This document shows positions 61,441 to 64,000 of a DNA stretch of 64,000 nt, piece by piece. How positions within the stretch are numbered: position 1 is the stretch's first letter; each line of letters opens with the position of its first letter. The stretch is from Hymenobacter chitinivorans DSM 11115. Its GTDB lineage: Bacteria > Bacteroidota > Bacteroidia > Cytophagales > Hymenobacteraceae. Location of the stretch: assembly GCF_002797555.1 (NCBI RefSeq), contig NZ_PGFA01000001.1, forward strand, positions 62,001 through 126,000, in the 5' to 3' direction. Below the pieces are notes generated by a model. The model was given only the letters and a program-made list of their open reading frames with translations, did not search any database and was not told where the DNA came from. The position numbers were made by a program, and so were the translations under genes.

Positions 61441-62832
61441 TTACTTCGGGGCAATCGGGGTGGCGGGCGGCAATTCCTGGCTGAGGGTTTCGCGCAGAAA
61501 GCTGGTTTTAAGGTGCTCGTATAAGGAGTGAGAGTCTACCAGGGTGGCCACGGCCTGGGCCATCATGCCGCTGAGCAACAATTGGAAGATGGCACCGTGC
61601 CGGTCGGTCATTTCCAGCACCAGAATAGCGGCCGTAAACGGGGAGCGGACTACGCCCGTCAGAAAGCCCACCATGCTCACCAGAATCAACAGGTTGCGGT
61701 CGGCCAAGGGGACCTGGCCCAGCCGGCAGAGCCCGTCGCCGAGCACAGCCCCGGCGCTGAGTGAGGTAGCAAAGACCCCACCGGCCCCACCGCCGCTGTA
61801 GCTCAGGGCCATACCCGCAAAACGCACCGGAAACAGGTACCAGGGCGTTTGCCCGTCATTCTGAAACAGCAGGCGGTTGATAATGGGCTTGCCGGTGCCC
61901 ATACCCTCAGTGCCGGTCAGGTAAATCAGGCCGGCCAGCAGCAAACCGCAGCCCAGCACCCAGCCGGCTTGCTGGGGCAGCGTGGCAAAACGGCGGCGGT
62001 AGGCATTGAGCCAGAGCAAGGATTTGGCGAAAAAAGCGCCGGCCAGGCCGCAGATAACGGCTACCAGCGCCACCGTAGCCAGAAACCAGCCCGCGTGCGG
62101 CGTCACGGTGGGGTAGCCCAAATAGAGGTAGGGCCCCAGAATAGCCTGCGCCGTGAGGCCGGCCACGATGACGGCCGAAAACACGGCCATCCGAAAACGC
62201 GCCATGTGCATCTGAGTCAGCTCTTCCACCACGAATACGATGCCGCCGAGCGGGGTGTTGAACGCCGCCGCCAGCCCGGCCGCCCCGCCCGTGACCAAGG
62301 CAATCTGCCGGGAGAGTTGGGGCCAGCCGGTAGGTTGCAAACGGTTGATAGCCCGAAAGATGGCCGCCGAAATCTGGATGGTTGGCCCTTCGCGCCCGAT
62401 AATACCGCCGCCCAACAGGAGCGCCACGCTGCTGAGTACTTTCACCACGGCCACCTTGAGGCTCAGCAAGTAGCCGGTGCGGTGGTGGTGCCCCGGCGTT
62501 GACAGCTCGATGCCGGCCATGACCTGCGGAATGCCACTGCCACGAGCCGCCGGCGCCCAGCGCTGCACCAGCGCCCACGACGCCAGGAACGCTAGTGGGG
62601 TGACTATAAAAACCAGCAAGGGCTGCGCCCGAAGCCACGTAAAGCTGGTTTGCTCAGCCCAAACAAACAGCTTTTCGTAGCCAACGGCCACGATACCCAC
62701 CACGATGGACGCAAACCAAAACGGGAAACTTTGCAGAATAAGGCGGCGCACCCGGTCGGAGTACAGTCGCTCGATGACGTGACGGTCGAACCAGGCCAGC
62801 ACCCGGGCGTAGCGAGTTGGAGAAGCAGGCAT
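61441..62832 (-). CDS. ClC-family chloride channel or antiporter
   Basis: The 463-aa membrane protein shows the ClC selectivity-filter motifs: GSGIPQ at 98-103 (the usual form is GSGIPE), GREGP at 146-150 with the gating Glu148, and GGGAGGVFATSLSAGA in the position of GxFxP. The last motif lacks the proline and the usual order, and the loop is Gly-rich. The DMTD-like C-terminus has no CBS domains. Family members move chloride or other anions, often coupled to protons. The start at 62832 (MPASPTRYA) was chosen; 66 further upstream codons are open without similarity. Confidence 0.92.
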   Translation of the reverse strand: MPASPTRYARVLAWFDRHVIERLYSDRVRRLILQSFPFWFASIVVGIVAVGYEKLFVWAEQTSFTWLRAQPLLVFIVTPLAFLASWALVQRWAPAARGSGIPQVMAGIELSTPGHHHRTGYLLSLKVAVVKVLSSVALLLGGGIIGREGPTIQISAAIFRAINRLQPTGWPQLSRQIALVTGGAAGLAAAFNTPLGGIVFVVEELTQMHMARFRMAVFSAVIVAGLTAQAILGPYLYLGYPTVTPHAGWFLATVALVAVICGLAGAFFAKSLLWLNAYRRRFATLPQQAGWVLGCGLLLAGLIYLTGTEGMGTGKPIINRLLFQNDGQTPWYLFPVRFAGMALSYSGGGAGGVFATSLSAGAVLGDGLCRLGQVPLADRNLLILVSMVGFLTGVVRSPFTAAILVLEMTDRHGAIFQLLLSGMMAQAVATLVDSHSLYEHLKTSFLRETLSQELPPATPIAPK

Positions 62833-62982
62833 GCAAAGCAGATAAGGCGGCCGATGACCCCGCGGAGAGGCCCGTTCGGTCGCGACGAACAAGTAGTGGT
62901 AGGGTACTACGCAGTTGGCGGCGGAAGAGAGGAGCCGTAGCCAGACTTCGTTCTGGAGGCGGCCGGCTGCCCGGGCCCGCAC

Positions 62983-63014
62983 AAAAAAGGCTGCCCCAGC
63001 GGAGCAGCCTTTTC
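62983..63014 (-). terminator. Intrinsic terminator after alginate-lyase-family gene
   Basis: AAAAGGCTGC and GCAGCCTTTT form a 10-bp stem with a short loop. On the minus strand a T-run follows. It lies 20 bp past the stop codon at 63034. Confidence 0.88.
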
Positions 63015-63033
63015 GGTACCAACAAACCAAAGT

Positions 63034-64000
63034 CTACCGCCCGATGCTGCGGTGGGTGAAGGAGGTGAAGCCCAGAAAGGTTTTGTCGCCCGACACGCCG
63101 TAGGGGTCCTGCCGGTCGCGCAGGGAGGCCAGCTTGCTGGTGCCGTAGTAGTTGTAGGCCGTTTCGATGCCGGGGAAAATCTGGGTGCCGCTGCAGTTGC
63201 GGGTGTAGTTGCCGGCGGCGGCGTCCTCGTACTTGTTCCAGCCGTTCTTGATCTGCTGGCCGTTGGCCTCGTAAATAGCGGTGTTGCCCTGAATGCGGGC
63301 CGTTTCGGCGGCGTAGGTCAGGGCCGTGAGCGTGTACTGGGGGTGAATACAGTCCCGGTCGCGCTGCTCCTTCACGGCCCCGTCGGAGTAGAAGAGCTGA
63401 GGCAGAATCTGGAACAGGTAGTCGTAGCCCGAGTCGTAGACGGCCGTGCTGTTGAACCACACGCCGAGGGCCATTTTGGCGTAGGCGTAGGAAGCCTGCC
63501 AGTTGTTGATATCGTTGATGGCGCCCGGCACGTTGTTGACGTAGTTGTTCTTGAGGTTGTTCAGAAAGTCCGAGAACTTGCTTACGTCCGTGGCCGACCA
63601 GCCCGCGCCGGTGCCATTCACCTGGTAGTAGCGGATAATTTCGCCGGCGGCTACAAACGTGGGGGCCACCCAGGCGGCTTCCAGGTAGGTTTGGCGGAAC
63701 TCGGTGGGGCTGCCGTCGGGCTTGGGCGAAGTGCTGTAGCGCTGGAAGTTGTAGGCGTAGCCGTTCAGAATCTGCTTAGCCTGGTTGGCATACGTTGCGT
63801 TACCGGTTTTGACCCAGCGCAGAGCGCAGGCGTAGGCCAGAATAGCGTCCCGGCGGATCTGGTCTTCGGTGGGACTGCCGCCGCTGCCCACCACGTACAC
63901 CACGCTGGGAAAGGAGGTGGGCACCGCGTACTGGTTCATGTAGTCGACCACCTTGTTGTAGCCGGCCGTGCGGGTAGCATCACCGGCGTTGGCCTGGGCT
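63034..64000 (-). CDS. Alginate-lyase-family polysaccharide lyase, 5' partial
   Basis: The open frame runs to the right edge of the window without a stop, so about 322 residues of the C-terminal part are visible. The sequence resembles the alpha/alpha-toroid alginate lyase superfamily (Pfam Alginate_lyase): ILAYACALRWVKTGNATYANQAKQILNGYA, then NNWQASYAYAKMALGVWF with the conserved NW motif, and RDRDCIHPQYTLTALTYAAETA, which contains the His typical of the active site. It would cleave a uronate-containing polysaccharide after secretion. It is followed by its own terminator and is the start of another minus-strand unit that lies outside the window. Confidence 0.8.
   Translation of the reverse strand, partial: AQANAGDATRTAGYNKVVDYMNQYAVPTSFPSVVYVVGSGGSPTEDQIRRDAILAYACALRWVKTGNATYANQAKQILNGYAYNFQRYSTSPKPDGSPTEFRQTYLEAAWVAPTFVAAGEIIRYYQVNGTGAGWSATDVSKFSDFLNNLKNNYVNNVPGAINDINNWQASYAYAKMALGVWFNSTAVYDSGYDYLFQILPQLFYSDGAVKEQRDRDCIHPQYTLTALTYAAETARIQGNTAIYEANGQQIKNGWNKYEDAAAGNYTRNCSGTQIFPGIETAYNYYGTSKLASLRDRQDPYGVSGDKTFLGFTSFTHRSIGR

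Overview
The window is high-GC DNA from a member of the Bacteroidota, most likely Hymenobacter or a close relative. The evidence is a SusC/SusD pair, hybrid two-component regulators that carry AraC-type output domains, type IX secretion (T9SS) C-terminal sorting domains, many Bacteroidota-style lipoproteins, a TANFOR-domain giant protein, and a tmRNA whose encoded tag reads GEYSYAMAA. The genus is an inference from style, not from a marker gene.

Layout. 1-1304 is the 3' part of an L,D-transpeptidase. 1556-20585 (minus strand) is a polysaccharide utilisation locus (PUL): a hybrid sensor/regulator, SusC, SusD, three GH30 glycosidases, a GH5-ricin-T9SS enzyme, a T9SS surface protein, an SGNH esterase and a FucP-type sugar transporter. 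The enzyme set suggests a beta-glucan, possibly beta-1,6-linked, but the substrate is not proven. 20660-26387 holds accessory genes: a MOSC protein, DUF3817, DUF2383, an astacin protease, a T9SS beta-propeller protein and an unknown protein. 26446-28191 is a strongly AT-rich two-gene cassette (a DUF3800 protein plus an unknown small protein) next to a REP-like element, and it looks acquired. 28270-36108 is core-like: icd, an M16 protease, dnaX and a LuxR-type regulator.

36370-53566 opens with a 1338-aa propeller-type hybrid regulator. A surface-protein block follows: a GNAT enzyme, a lipoprotein, an outer-membrane barrel, a 1995-aa TANFOR protein, a fibronectin-III-like protein and two more lipoproteins. 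Three transcription units in this block share an upstream element with identical geometry: a 21-nt conserved block, exactly 19 nt, then TCCTTTG. In two of the three, degenerate copies of the block lie about 21 and/or 41 nt upstream. I regard this as the best candidate for an undescribed, co-regulated surface system. 53618-64000 holds an S9A peptidase, an OmpA lipoprotein, ssrA, a DUF1919 protein, a large lipoprotein, a ClC channel and the 3' part of an alginate-lyase-family gene.

Small-scale structure is rich. There are two arrays of related 21-bp tandem repeats, five different long inverted-repeat (REP/MITE-like) elements, and an alternating 24/29-bp array of six GTATAC-type sites at 51998-52138. 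Two palindromes lie upstream of susC. All protein assignments come from reading motifs by eye; no database search was run.
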